From Autumnicola patrickiae (GTDB taxonomy: Bacteria > Bacteroidota > Bacteroidia > Flavobacteriales > Flavobacteriaceae): a stretch of 64,000 nucleotides of DNA. Position 1 is the first letter of the stretch. Each line of letters starts with the position of its first letter. A program made the translations under genes and the position numbers. A model generated the notes under the pieces. That model did no database searches, was not told the DNA's origin, and saw only the letters and a list, made by a program, of their open reading frames with translations. The stretch covers positions 1 to 64,000 of the forward strand of contig NZ_JAVRHM010000005.1 in the NCBI RefSeq assembly GCF_031846525.1. Direction: 5' to 3'. This document shows positions 1 through 9,900 of the stretch, in pieces.

Positions 1-11
1 GTTGTTAGTAG

Positions 12-48
12 AAAGCCCTCGCAGATTCAGTTCTGGGAGGGCTTTTTT
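12..48 (+). terminator. Intrinsic terminator at left edge
   Basis: A 9-bp stem, AAAGCCCTC (12-20) with GAGGGCTTT (37-45), is followed by a run of six T on the + strand. It would end a rightward transcript starting left of the window. It lies immediately past the polA stop codon, but on the minus strand the T tract is short, so it is a weaker terminator for polA. Confidence 0.7.
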
Positions 49-50
49 AA

Positions 51-2879
51 TTAATGAGCTTCCAGCCAATTTTGTCCTTCTCCAAGATCTACATCTAACG
101 GTACTTCCAGCTTAAACGCATTTTCCATTTCATGCTTGATCATTTTTTTGATTTCTTCCAGTTCTGACTTGTAAACATCAAAAACAAGTTCATCATGTAC
201 CTGTAGGAGCATTTTAGTTTTGTACTTCTTTTCCTTCAGCTTTTTGTGGATGTTGATCATAGCTAGTTTAATGATGTCGGCAGCGCTTCCCTGGATTGGT
301 GCATTAACGGCATTTCTTTCCGCAGCTCCTCTTACCATTGCATTCTGCGAATTTATATCTTTCAGATACCTTCTTCTACCTAAAACCGTCTGGACATATC
401 CGTTCTCTCTTGCGAATTCTACCTGTTCACTAATAAAATTGCTCAGTTTAGGATAAGTCTTATAATAAGTGTCAATTAACTCTTTGGATTCAGATCTACT
501 TAGGCTGGTTTGATTGCTAAGGCCAAAAGCGGAAACTCCATATATAATACCAAAATTTACAGTTTTCGCATTGCTTCTCTGTTCGCGCGTCACTTCTTCA
601 ATAGGTACATTAAAAACATTTGCAGCTGTAGAAGCATGGATATCTTCTCCTTCCTTGAATGCTTTAACCATTGTTTCTTCCTGGCTAAGTGCAGCAATAA
701 TCCGTAATTCAATCTGGGAATAATCGGCAGCCAGTAAAATATAATTTTCATCCCTTGGGACAAATGCTTTTCTCACCTCCCGGCCTCTTTCTGTCCTTAT
801 AGGGATATTCTGAAGGTTAGGGTTATTAGAGCTTAACCTACCAGTAGCGGCAATTGTCTGCACATAATCTGTATGTACGCGGCCTGTGGATTTTTCGATT
901 TGCCCGGGGAGAGCATCTATATAAGTATTTTTTAATTTTACAAGTCCGCGGTAATCCAGGACACGCTGAATAATATCGTGATCTTTGGCTAATACAGAAA
1001 GTACATCTTCGCTGGTGGAGTATTGTCCTGTTTTAGTCTTTTTAGGTTTCTTTACCAGCTCCATTTTTTCAAAAAGAATAATTCCTAATTGTTTGGGAGA
1101 ACCAATATTAAATTCTTCCCCCGCATCAGAATAGATTTTTTCTTCCAGCTCTTTAATGTCTTTATCGAGTGCTTCGGAAAGGGAATTAAGAAATTTTTCG
1201 TCAAGGTTAATTCCTTCCAGTTCCATTTCGGCAAGAACTTTAACCAGCGGAATTTCAATTTCATTAAATAATTTCCGCGTGTTTGCCTCATTAAGTTCCT
1301 TTTCAAAAAACTGCTTAAGCTGAAGGATAACATCTGCATCTTCTACAGCGTATTCACACTGGCGATCCAGCGGAATGTCCCGCATAGTCTTCTGATTTTT
1401 TCCTTTTTTACCAACAACTTCAGATATGGGCTGCGGAGAATAATTGAGGTAAGTTTCTGCCAGGATATCCATATTGTGGCGCATATCCGGGTTTATCAGG
1501 TAATGGGCAATCATCGTATCAAAAAGTTTTCCCTTGATTTCGATGCCATACCGGGCCATTACTTTAATGTCATACTTTAAATTCTGACCAATTTTTTCGG
1601 TGTTTTCGTTTTCAAAGAAGGGCCGTAGTTCTTCAATAAGCTGTTGCGCTTCATTAGTATCTTCAGGAAACGGGAGGTAAAAACCTTTTCCGGTTTCCCA
1701 GGAAAAGGCGATCCCTACAAGTTCTGCATCCATTGGATTGGTGCTTGTAGTCTGGGTATCGAAACTTACGCTCTGTTGCTTCATTAAATTCTGAAGAAAA
1801 AGTGTGCGTGCCATTCCTGTGCTTAAGCTTTGATAAACGTGCGCTGTATCTTCTAAAGATTTTCTGCCAGAAGTAGGCTCAATCTTTTCTGCATCTCCAG
1901 ATCCAAAAAGAGAGAACTGTCCGGCTCCCGCCACCTGTGCATTCTGCTTTGCTGAAGGGGAATTGGTAACCTGTGTTTGTGGATGATCTTCTTCCCCACT
2001 AAACAACTTCAGAAACTGATCCTTCAGTCTTCTAAACTCCAGCTCATCAAAAATTTCCTGCACTTTTTCAGCGTCAGGCATCGAAAGTTGATAATCTTCA
2101 GCATGAAATTTTACATCACAGTCCGTTATAATTGCAGCGAGTTTTTTGGAAAGGATTCCCTGTTCTGCATGGGCTTCTACCTTTTCGCGCATTTTGCCTT
2201 TTAGCTTTGCGGTGTTGGCGAGCAGTTCTTCCATACTGCCGAATTCCTTCAGAAATTTCTTAGCAGTTTTTTCGCCCACCCCCGGAAGGCCTGGAATATT
2301 ATCAACAGCATCGCCCATCATCCCAAGGAAATCGATCACCTGCTCGGGACGCTCTACCCCAAATTTCTTCTGAACTTCAGGAATTCCCCATATTTCAATA
2401 CCATTTCCCATTCTTGCAGGGCGGTACATAAAAATATTTTCGGTAACCAGCTGTGCAAAGTCCTTATCGGGAGTTACCATAAAAACCTTGTAATCTTCTT
2501 TTTCAGCTTGTTGCGCCAGCGTTCCAATAATATCGTCGGCCTCGCAACCGGGAAGTACCACTACCGGAATATGCATTGCTTTCAGGATATCCTGGATTAT
2601 AGGAATTGCCTGCATTATTGGCTCCGGCGTGGCATCGCGATTGGCTTTGTATTCGCTAAACATTTCCTTTCTTACTTCGCTGCCTTCTTTGTCAAAACAT
2701 ACCGCGAGATGATCTGGTTTTTCACGCCGAATAACATCAAACAGCGAATTGGTAAATCCCATAATTGCTGAAGTGTCAAAACCTTTAGAATTAATCCTTG
2801 GATTTTTTATAAAAGCATAATAACCACGGAAAATAAGTGCGTATGCGTCAAGTAAGAATAAGCGTTTTTGAGCGGACAT
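51..2879 (-). CDS. polA: DNA polymerase I
   Basis: Family A DNA polymerase for Okazaki fragment processing and repair synthesis, 942 aa, the usual length. The N-terminal 5'-3' nuclease spans about residues 1-300, with a helix-hairpin-helix segment (GLPGVGEKTAKK). A 3'-5' exonuclease-like domain spans about 345-540. The polymerase domain (560-942) has motif A DYSQIELRI, motif B RSNAKTVNFGIIYG and motif C QVHDELVF. In the exonuclease domain, Exo II (NLKYD) and Exo III (YAVEDAD) are intact. Exo I reads FDTQT, so the catalytic glutamate (Glu357 in the E. coli enzyme) is Gln376 here, codon CAG at 1752-1754. Proofreading may be weakened (inference). ATG start; transcribed alone. Confidence 0.97.
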   Translation of the reverse strand: MSAQKRLFLLDAYALIFRGYYAFIKNPRINSKGFDTSAIMGFTNSLFDVIRREKPDHLAVCFDKEGSEVRKEMFSEYKANRDATPEPIMQAIPIIQDILKAMHIPVVVLPGCEADDIIGTLAQQAEKEDYKVFMVTPDKDFAQLVTENIFMYRPARMGNGIEIWGIPEVQKKFGVERPEQVIDFLGMMGDAVDNIPGLPGVGEKTAKKFLKEFGSMEELLANTAKLKGKMREKVEAHAEQGILSKKLAAIITDCDVKFHAEDYQLSMPDAEKVQEIFDELEFRRLKDQFLKLFSGEEDHPQTQVTNSPSAKQNAQVAGAGQFSLFGSGDAEKIEPTSGRKSLEDTAHVYQSLSTGMARTLFLQNLMKQQSVSFDTQTTSTNPMDAELVGIAFSWETGKGFYLPFPEDTNEAQQLIEELRPFFENENTEKIGQNLKYDIKVMARYGIEIKGKLFDTMIAHYLINPDMRHNMDILAETYLNYSPQPISEVVGKKGKNQKTMRDIPLDRQCEYAVEDADVILQLKQFFEKELNEANTRKLFNEIEIPLVKVLAEMELEGINLDEKFLNSLSEALDKDIKELEEKIYSDAGEEFNIGSPKQLGIILFEKMELVKKPKKTKTGQYSTSEDVLSVLAKDHDIIQRVLDYRGLVKLKNTYIDALPGQIEKSTGRVHTDYVQTIAATGRLSSNNPNLQNIPIRTERGREVRKAFVPRDENYILLAADYSQIELRIIAALSQEETMVKAFKEGEDIHASTAANVFNVPIEEVTREQRSNAKTVNFGIIYGVSAFGLSNQTSLSRSESKELIDTYYKTYPKLSNFISEQVEFARENGYVQTVLGRRRYLKDINSQNAMVRGAAERNAVNAPIQGSAADIIKLAMINIHKKLKEKKYKTKMLLQVHDELVFDVYKSELEEIKKMIKHEMENAFKLEVPLDVDLGEGQNWLEAH

Positions 2880-2918
2880 ATATAGTTTGGATGTTATTTA
2901 CAGAATATTTCAAAACTA

Positions 2919-2926
2919 CAAAGATA
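2919..2926 (-). promoter_or_regulatory. Candidate polA -7 box
   Basis: Minus-strand TATCTTTG matches the Bacteroidota -7 consensus TANNTTTG, about 40 bp upstream of the polA ATG. I find no good -33 TTTG at 19-21 bp, so the promoter is only half supported. Confidence 0.4.
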
Positions 2927-2935
2927 ATGTCATAT

Positions 2936-2967
2936 AAAAGAAAAGCCATTCAGAAATGAACGGCTTT
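2936..2967 (-). terminator. Terminator of the sugar transporter gene
   Basis: AAGCC and GGCTT pair, extended across one mismatch by TTCA/TGAA with a GAAA loop (2941-2967). On the minus strand the stem is followed by a T-rich tract. It lies directly downstream of the transporter stop codon at 2975. Confidence 0.65.
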
Positions 2968-2974
2968 AAGAGAA

Positions 2975-4285
2975 TTAAATTGCCACCTGCCGGCGCTTAT
3001 TTCGGTAGCCAAAGTATAGAACATAGAGATAGCAAAATATCACGAGTAGAAAAGCAACTTTAAAGCTAAAATTGTCTATTAGATAGCCAAATGCCGGAGG
3101 TATGATTGCCCCTCCCATTATCATTGTACAAAGGATTCCCGATCCCTGTGGCTTATCGTCTCCCAGCCCGTCGAGAGCAAGACTAAAAATAGTTGGGAAG
3201 ACAATGGAATTAAAAAATCCAATTGCAATAATTGTCCACATCGCCAAAAGACCTGTACTAAAGTTGGTTATTACTAAAAGTGCGATTGCGCAGGATGCAA
3301 ATATACTCAGCACTACAGCGGGATTCATAATACTTGTAAGGTAAGAACCAATAAACCTGCCCACCATTGCACCTGTCCAGTAAAAGGTAACAAAAACGCC
3401 TACAATGGCCATACTGCTTGCTTCAGCTAATCCAGAATTCAGCGTCCATTCTGCAATATTCCGCATGAATGGTGTATCGCGGATAGTTTCAGATAATTCC
3501 AGGCTTAGAAAATAATTTACCATATAACTCCCCAGTGCAACTTCTGCACCTACGTAGAAGAAAATGGCAACTGCACCAAGAATGACATTCTTGTTCTTAA
3601 GTACTTTTCGGTAGTCGTTGGATGCGGCTGTATCTCCAATTTTTGGAAGTTTTACAAAAAGAAAAACCACGGCTATAAGAATTATAAAAACTGCAATCCC
3701 CAGAAAAGGAGTTTGTACTGTAGCAGCTTCAGAAATATAATATTTTTGTTGTTCGGCTTCAGTCATAAAAGCAATTTCATCGGTAGACATTACTTTGTCA
3801 CTTAAGATAAAAAGTGCTCCAATAATTGGCGCAATAGCTGTCCCGAGAGAATTAAAAGCTTGTGAAAGATTTAGTCGGCTAGAAGCAGATTTTTCCGGAC
3901 CAAGTATGGTTACATAAGGATTAGCAGCCACCTGTAAAATTGTAATTCCGCCTGCGAGGATAAAATATCCAAGCATAAAAACTCCAAAAATCCTATAGGA
4001 TGCAGCCGGATAAAAAAGCAGACAACCCACTGCCATAGTCAGCAGGCCAAGTATGATTCCTCTTTTGTAACCGATTTTTGACAAAATATATCCCGCGGGA
4101 ATAGACAATAGTAAATAGGCTCCAAAAAATGCAAATTGCACCATTCCAGCCTGAAAATAGCTAAGCGTGAAAACTTCCCGTAAACGCGGAATTAATGAAT
4201 CTACCAGTACAGTGATAAAACCCCATAGAAAGAAGAGGATGGTTAAAAATATGAACGCGGTACGATTGGTTTTTTTTTGATTCAT
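2975..4285 (-). CDS. MFS sugar transporter, FucP/glucose-galactose type
   Basis: A 436-aa inner-membrane protein with about twelve hydrophobic segments. It resembles the FucP/GluP branch of the major facilitator superfamily, which imports fucose, glucose or galactose with protons. Signs are the N-terminal segment FLWGFITVL, the loop SKIGYKRGIILG after the second helix pair, and VAANPYVTILGPEKSASSRL in the centre, which carries the NPY signature of this family. No carbohydrate-degrading genes adjoin it, so the substrate cannot be read from context. It has its own candidate promoter and terminator, so it is probably monocistronic. ATG start. Confidence 0.88.
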   Translation of the reverse strand: MNQKKTNRTAFIFLTILFFLWGFITVLVDSLIPRLREVFTLSYFQAGMVQFAFFGAYLLLSIPAGYILSKIGYKRGIILGLLTMAVGCLLFYPAASYRIFGVFMLGYFILAGGITILQVAANPYVTILGPEKSASSRLNLSQAFNSLGTAIAPIIGALFILSDKVMSTDEIAFMTEAEQQKYYISEAATVQTPFLGIAVFIILIAVVFLFVKLPKIGDTAASNDYRKVLKNKNVILGAVAIFFYVGAEVALGSYMVNYFLSLELSETIRDTPFMRNIAEWTLNSGLAEASSMAIVGVFVTFYWTGAMVGRFIGSYLTSIMNPAVVLSIFASCAIALLVITNFSTGLLAMWTIIAIGFFNSIVFPTIFSLALDGLGDDKPQGSGILCTMIMGGAIIPPAFGYLIDNFSFKVAFLLVIFCYLYVLYFGYRNKRRQVAI

Positions 4286-4586
4286 CGTTAAGTATGGATT
4301 AGATCGATTTTTCGCTTAGAATTAATGCTATGTTTAGGAAGCATCTTTCAAAAAATCTTTAATTATCGGGTTCTGAAAAATGCAAATGGTTTTAAGTTTT
4401 AAGTCGGGCGAAAGTACATCTATGACTTTAGATAATCAAATTAAAAGAGTTTTGAAAGATGCTAAAGATTTTTGGTTTGTTGGCAGAAGCATTTGAAAGG
4501 CCTATGATGGTATTAGATAAATTAACTATAATCGGCAGTTATACAGAGGGATTAGAGCTATATTCGCGCAAAAATCACACTGGCCA
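4286..4586. other. Divergent intergenic region
   Basis: This 301-bp gap separates the leftward transporter gene from the rightward phosphoesterase gene. It holds the candidate transporter promoter at 4409-4440. I see no convincing promoter for the rightward gene, no RNA gene and no repeat. A short open frame at 4459-4659 overlaps the phosphoesterase start and looks non-coding. Confidence 0.5.
4409..4440 (-). promoter_or_regulatory. Candidate promoter of the sugar transporter
   Basis: On the minus strand a TTTG box (4437-4440) is separated by 20 bp from TACTTTCG (4409-4416), one base off TANNTTTG. The implied leader to the ATG at 4285 is about 115 nt. Confidence 0.45.
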
Positions 4587-5810
4587 ATGCGTTGGATTAT
4601 TTTTATTGTTATCTATGTCCTGCTGGATATTTACTCCTATCAGGTTTTTAAAACCGTAAGTAAGTATTCCTGGATCTATTATATTTACCTGTTCCTTTCC
4701 CTTGGGGTGCTGGCAAACCTTCTTTATCAGTTTAACAATGGAGAAGGAGACGGTTGGGCCGGTGCACGTTCTTATGCAGTAGGCTTCTTCCTTGTCTTTT
4801 TTGTGCCTAAACTCATTTTCTTTATTTTTATGTTTGGGGAGGATATCGTGAGGCTTTTTGTAGGTGGAGGTCGAAAATTGGCAAATTCGGGCACTGACTT
4901 TAATTTGCCTTCACGAAGGAAGTTTATTAGTCAGATTGCGCTTGGGCTGGCTGCCATTCCTTTTGCTTCTATGCTCTACGGAATGTATAAAGGCAGGTAC
5001 GATTTCCGTGTTTTGAAGTATACGTTGTACTTTGATGATCTTCCCGAAGCTTTTGACGGGTACAGGATTAGCCAGATTAGTGATGTACATAGCGGGAGCT
5101 TTGATAATCCCGAAAAAATTAAATATGGCGTCGATTTGTTAAGAGAACAGGATAGCGACGTAGTGTTTTTTACTGGTGATCTTGTAAATGATGTAGCATC
5201 TGAAATGGAAGACTGGAAAGATTTATTTTCGACTGTAAAAGCGCGTGACGGAGTTTTTTCCATCCTCGGAAACCACGATTACGGAGATTATAAAAACTGG
5301 GGAAGTGCAGCTGCAAAAAGGGAAAATCTTCAGGCTCTAAAGAATACTCATGCAGAGATGGGCTGGAACCTGATGCTGAATGAACACCGTTTCCTGGAGA
5401 AGAATGGCGAACGGATTGCACTTGTTGGAGTTGAAAACTGGGGAGCCGGTGGATTCAAGAAAAACGGAGATCTCGACAAGGCTTCTGAAGGTTTAACAGC
5501 TAAAGATTTTAAAATTCTGCTTAGTCATGATCCTTCGCATTGGGATGAGAAAGTGCGGACAGACGAGAAACATTTCCAGTTAACCCTTAGCGGCCACACT
5601 CACGGGATGCAGTTTGGGATAGAAATTCCCGGCTGGTTCCAGTGGAGCCCTGTGCAGTATCGCTACGAGCATTGGGGAGGGATATATGAAGAAATGGGAA
5701 GGGTTTTAAATGTAAATCGCGGCTTTGGATTCCTTGCTTATCCCGGGCGTGTTGGAATATGGCCAGAAATTAGTGTTATTGAACTGAAAAAAGGTCCTAA
5801 ACCTGCATAA
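4587..5810 (+). CDS. Membrane-anchored metallophosphoesterase
   Basis: A 407-aa calcineurin-type phosphoesterase, resembling the YkuE/YaeI class. The first 130 residues hold three or four hydrophobic segments. The catalytic domain follows, with all the metal-binding blocks: SDVHSG (Asp166, His168), FTGDLVND, LGNHDYGDY, LSHDP and LSGHTHG. Just before the last hydrophobic segment sits SRRKFI, which resembles a twin-arginine signal; the family often has this and the catalytic domain probably faces the periplasm (inference). Substrates of these membrane forms are mostly unknown. It is followed after 75 bp by a thioredoxin-like gene in the same direction. Confidence 0.88.
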   Translation: MRWIIFIVIYVLLDIYSYQVFKTVSKYSWIYYIYLFLSLGVLANLLYQFNNGEGDGWAGARSYAVGFFLVFFVPKLIFFIFMFGEDIVRLFVGGGRKLANSGTDFNLPSRRKFISQIALGLAAIPFASMLYGMYKGRYDFRVLKYTLYFDDLPEAFDGYRISQISDVHSGSFDNPEKIKYGVDLLREQDSDVVFFTGDLVNDVASEMEDWKDLFSTVKARDGVFSILGNHDYGDYKNWGSAAAKRENLQALKNTHAEMGWNLMLNEHRFLEKNGERIALVGVENWGAGGFKKNGDLDKASEGLTAKDFKILLSHDPSHWDEKVRTDEKHFQLTLSGHTHGMQFGIEIPGWFQWSPVQYRYEHWGGIYEEMGRVLNVNRGFGFLAYPGRVGIWPEISVIELKKGPKPA

Positions 5811-5824
5811 TAATTAGAATTTAC

Positions 5825-5832
5825 TATATTTG
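5825..5832 (+). promoter_or_regulatory. Candidate -7 box for the thioredoxin-like gene
   Basis: TATATTTG is a full match to TANNTTTG, 53 bp before the ATG. No clear -33 element lies at the right distance. Confidence 0.4.
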
Positions 5833-5885
5833 AGTATGCCGGCATGTATGGTATACAAATCTAATTGTGATAAAAGCTTGATTTT

Positions 5886-6182
5886 ATGTCAAAATTTGGT
5901 GAACTGGTAGATCTAAACATCCCTGTGTTGTTAGATTTTTATACTGAATGGAATGATGCTTCTAAAGCAATGCATCCGGTTTTAAGAGATGTTGCAGCCG
6001 CACTTGGCGATAAGGCCAAAGTGATAAAAATTGATGTAGACAAAAATGCCCAACTGGCTGAAGCTCTTCGTGTAAAAGCCCTTCCAACATTAATGATCTA
6101 TAAAAACGGCGAAATGAAGTGGAGGCAGAGTGGGGAACAGGATGCCAACACAATCATTGGCCTTTTAAAAGAATACGTCTAA
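5886..6182 (+). CDS. Thioredoxin-fold protein lacking active-site cysteines
   Basis: A 98-aa single-domain thioredoxin-fold protein. The fold signature is clear: LLDFYTEW, IKIDVDKN and the cis-proline loop ALPTLMIYKNGE, and the length equals that of the TrxA at 18763. The CGPC site is replaced by Asn23-Asp24-Ala25-Ser26, and the protein has no cysteine at all, so it cannot do dithiol exchange. It may act as a chaperone-like or structural adaptor (inference). No signal peptide, so cytoplasmic. Its stop codon overlaps the convergent deacetylase stop by three bases. Confidence 0.85.
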   Translation: MSKFGELVDLNIPVLLDFYTEWNDASKAMHPVLRDVAAALGDKAKVIKIDVDKNAQLAEALRVKALPTLMIYKNGEMKWRQSGEQDANTIIGLLKEYV

Positions 6183-6841
6183 AGCTTTTTAAAGCTGAAG
6201 TTCTTGTTTTTGTAATATTCCAGCACCTGCGGCAGTACTTTTTGAAGGTTTTTAAAGGCTTTTCTGCTATCGTGAAAAACGATAATGCTACCTTTTTCTG
6301 AATTATCTAAAACATTTTTTAAACAGTCTTCCTCAGATACATTAGCATCGAAATCCCAACTTATCACATCCCACATCACTAACTGATAGCCCATATTTGC
6401 CAATTTTCGTGCCTGACTGTTTTTGATCCTTCCGTAGGGAGGGCGAAAAAGTTTGAGAGTTTGTAGTTCAGAGTGAGGAGTTTGGAAACGTTCTTTTCCT
6501 TCAAAGTTCATTACTTCTTCAGCTTCAAGAACGTTCTCAATATATGCTGAAGTTGAAGTTTTCCAGCCGTCCAGGTGATTAAAAGTATGATTTCCCACAG
6601 TATGCCCTTCGGTAAGTATTCTTTCAAAGATTTCGGGATGCTTTTTCACATTATCACCAATACAAAAGAAGGTGGCGTGCGCATTATATTCCTTTAAAAG
6701 ATCCAAAACCCAGGGAGTAACTTCAGGAATTGGTCCGTCATCAAAAGTGAGGTAAATACTCTTTGAGGTTTGCAGTTTTGTCCATCTGCGGGGGTAAAGC
6801 CGCTTTAGAACTGAAGGATATTTTACCAGAAATTTATTCAT
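6179..6841 (-). CDS. Polysaccharide deacetylase (NodB domain)
   Basis: Carbohydrate esterase family 4 protein of 220 aa from the ATG at 6841. All five NodB motifs are visible: TFDDGP, GNHTFNH (metal ligands), FRPPYGR, DVISWDFD and IVFHDS. The family removes N-acetyl groups from peptidoglycan, chitin oligomers or surface polysaccharide; the substrate is not evident. The frame stays open upstream to a TTG at 6898, but that start lies inside an interspersed repeat, so I prefer 6841. There is no obvious signal peptide. The 3' end is convergent with the thioredoxin-like gene and there is no room for a terminator between them. Confidence 0.9.
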   Translation of the reverse strand: MNKFLVKYPSVLKRLYPRRWTKLQTSKSIYLTFDDGPIPEVTPWVLDLLKEYNAHATFFCIGDNVKKHPEIFERILTEGHTVGNHTFNHLDGWKTSTSAYIENVLEAEEVMNFEGKERFQTPHSELQTLKLFRPPYGRIKNSQARKLANMGYQLVMWDVISWDFDANVSEEDCLKNVLDNSEKGSIIVFHDSRKAFKNLQKVLPQVLEYYKNKNFSFKKL

Positions 6842-6884
6842 GTTAATTTCTGTGGAAGATGAATTTGTGAATTTTAGGAGCACC

Positions 6885-6907
6885 TTCAAAAATGGCAAAT
6901 ATCGACC
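6885..6907 (-). repeat. Interspersed repeat copy (a)
   Basis: Minus strand reads GGTCGATATTTGCCATTTTT then GAA, a close match to copies at 18722 and 46725. It lies just upstream of the deacetylase ATG. Confidence 0.65.
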
Positions 6908-6948
6908 TGCTATAATAATAAAGCTCGTTTCATTCTGAAGTGAAATAA

Positions 6949-6982
6949 TTCAGCCATGAAACAATTTTGGATCATGGCTGAA
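6949..6982 (-). terminator. Hairpin downstream of the DUF2723 gene
   Basis: A perfect 10-bp stem, TTCAGCCATG (6949-6958) with CATGGCTGAA (6973-6982), lies 10 bp past the DUF2723 stop. On the minus strand it is followed by TTATTT, a modest T tract, so it is a probable terminator. Confidence 0.55.
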
Positions 6983-6992
6983 GTTTTCTTTA

Positions 6993-9900
6993 CTACTGAA
7001 GTTCTTCCGCTTCTGCTGGAAATTCTTCAGAAAAAGTATCTATTCCCTGCTGCGGATTAATTTCACGGTCAAACTGCTCTTCAATTAATTGCTGCGAAGG
7101 ACCGGCATCAGTATCTATTTCTTCATCTTCAGCATAAAAATGTCGGAACAGTCGCAGATATTCATTATACTCATCTGCCTTTTCCTTTACGATTTCCTCG
7201 TCCTGTTGTCTTACCAGGATATCTACAAGGGAACGGTATCTCTCAATATCTGTTATAATTTCATTTGCATAACGATATTGCCTGTCCCTGTCCCAGGTTT
7301 GGTAATATCTGAGGTTCTCCTGATATTTTGCAGCTATTTGCTCCCAAAGAGCCCTGGCTTTTTCTACTTCATTTACTTCGTAATAACCTTCAATAAAAGG
7401 TTCTACAAGGGAATAGTACCCGTAATAATCAATTGGCATTTTTTCTATTCCTAAATCCAGAATTTCTTTAGCAGCCGATGTATCCTGTTCCTGTAAAAGA
7501 TTTTCTACCAGTCGGGCGAGATTGCTTCTGTAGGTAATCGCATTTTTGCGGGTTTCGGGATCATGGTAGATATCGGGATCTCCCATATTACCCCAATCCC
7601 AGTTTTTCACAATATTGTACATCTTCTCGGTATTCACCCTACCCATATCAAACGGATTTCGTGGATTAACGGGGGTACGGATAGGTACGAGCTTATAGGC
7701 CACTCCTTCCAGTTGCAGGTAATCCTTCATCCAAAGGTAATCTTCGTCTCCAAAACTGCCTCCGGTAAAATAAATTGGACGTTCCCAATCGTTGTTGGCA
7801 ATTATATCTAACATCATTAATCTGTTCTTGTACAAGACACTTTGATCGATATGGATGTCTATATGATCTACAATTTGATCGCTTTCATCTTCCTGTACAA
7901 TTCCATTTTGAAGAACTTTCTGCTTATCCACAGGGATTCTTACATTTTGGGTAGGGAAGGTGTTAATCGTTTGTCCACCTCTAAGCTCTGCCTGGGTGCG
8001 TTCGTCGTCACTTTCAATGTAGTTCATCCAGAGCTTGATAGACAGCGTATCAGAGGTTCGTTCACTAAAGAAGATTGCATCATTTTTTCCTGTGTAGAAA
8101 TCATGGTCCAGTTGGGATGGGATTGGATCACTTTCAAAAGCCTTGCGCTTCATCTGGTCGATGTACCAGTCGGTCGCAAAGAGGCTGGTATTAATAACCC
8201 TTACATCTGTTCTGTATTTCTCCACCTGCTGTATATACCATAACGCAAAGGTGTCATTATCACCAATAGTAAAAATAATTCCGTTTTCCTCCACAGAATC
8301 CAGGTACATTTTGGCCATTGCAAGTGCGGTATAGCGGCCGGATCTATCATGGTCGTCCCAGTTCTGACTTGCCATGATGGTAGGCACAGCCAGTAAAGTA
8401 CCTACAATTACAATGGGCACTGCGAGTTTGGGTTTTAAATAATCTTTGAGCATATCAATAAGAGCATAGACCCCAAAACCAATCCATATTGCAAATACAT
8501 AAAAAGAACCAACAAGGGCATAATCCCTTTCCCGTGGCTCAAAGGGCCTCTCATTAAGATAAATTTTTAGCGCTATCCCTGTGAAAAGGAAGAACACAAG
8601 CAGCACCCAAAAATTATTTTTGTCCTTTTTAAACTGAAATACCAAGCCTATTAATCCCAAAATCAACGGAAGGAAATAATACGTATTTCTTGCTTTGTTA
8701 TTTTTTACATCACTGGGTAGCTCGTCCTGAGACCCCAGGTGCATTTCATCAATAAAGTCTATGCCGCTTAGCCAGTTTCCGTTTAAATCAGTATATTTCC
8801 CCTGCACGTCATCCTGGCGGCCCACAAAATTCCACATAAAATAGCGCCAGTACATATACCCAATCTGGTACTCCAGTAAGTACGCGATGTTAGATGCAAA
8901 AGTGGGTTTTTCTACATCTATATAATCACTAAACCTCTGCAGGAAGTTATGATATTCCTCAGTATCCAGCTGGTTTGCATTATAGCTTCTCCGGAATTCA
9001 TTAATAGCCTGCATGAGCTGTTCTTCCCCCTGGTACTCACGTTTTACTGTAAATTCCAGTGGACCGGTAAACTCCATATAATTTACTGCGTGCTGGGTGC
9101 TCCACATTCGTGGTAGAAAGGCTTTATGATCATCATCCAGGTTTTGCCTGGCGTTCTTGTAATCATTTACAATAACATATTCTCCCTTCTCCTCATCTTT
9201 CTCATAATAGGGCTTGTCGTCTTTGTAAGGATTGTCTTCATCCAGACCGGCATACATTTCTGACCATTGCGGGCCATAAAAAAGATGAGTTTCTCCATAT
9301 TGTTCCCTGTTGTAATAAGCCAGAAGTTCCCGTGCATTATCGGGACTGTTTTCGTTAATTACCGTTGGAGCGTTGGAACGGATTGGCAGCATCATCCAGC
9401 TGGAGAAACCAATCAGGATAAAAAGAATACAAAGAAATAAAGTATTTAGCTGGTAGTACTTCTTTTTGCGGGTATAGTTGATTCCGAAGTAAAACCCAGC
9501 GACAATAGCGATAAAAGCTATAATTGTTCCCGTATTAAAAGGAAGTCCGAGAGAATTGGTAAAAAATATTTCTGAAGCTGAGAAAAATGTAAGGGTGTAA
9601 GGCAGTAAAAGTTTAAAAACAAAAAGCAACACAGCAACAACCACAATGTTGGCTATTATAAAGTTTTTTACCGTCACTTTTTTGTAGTTTTTAAAGAAAT
9701 AAAGGAATCCAATGGCTGGGATTGTTAACAATCCCAGGAAATGAACACCAAAAGACAGACCTATTACCAGAGAAATTAGAATCACCCAACGGTTGCCACG
9801 AGGTTTAAACATATCCCTTTCCCAAAGCAATCCGAGGTAAAATAAAATTGCCATAAAACAGGAAGCCATTGCATATACCTCAGCTTCAACGGCACTAAAC

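Noticed and set aside
4459..4659. A 66-codon rightward open frame before the phosphoesterase
   Set aside because: Overlaps the start of a well-supported gene in another frame, with no recognisable domain or promoter.
7842..8243. A 133-codon antisense open frame opposite the DUF2723 gene
   Set aside because: No domain, and the opposite strand is a clear membrane protein gene.
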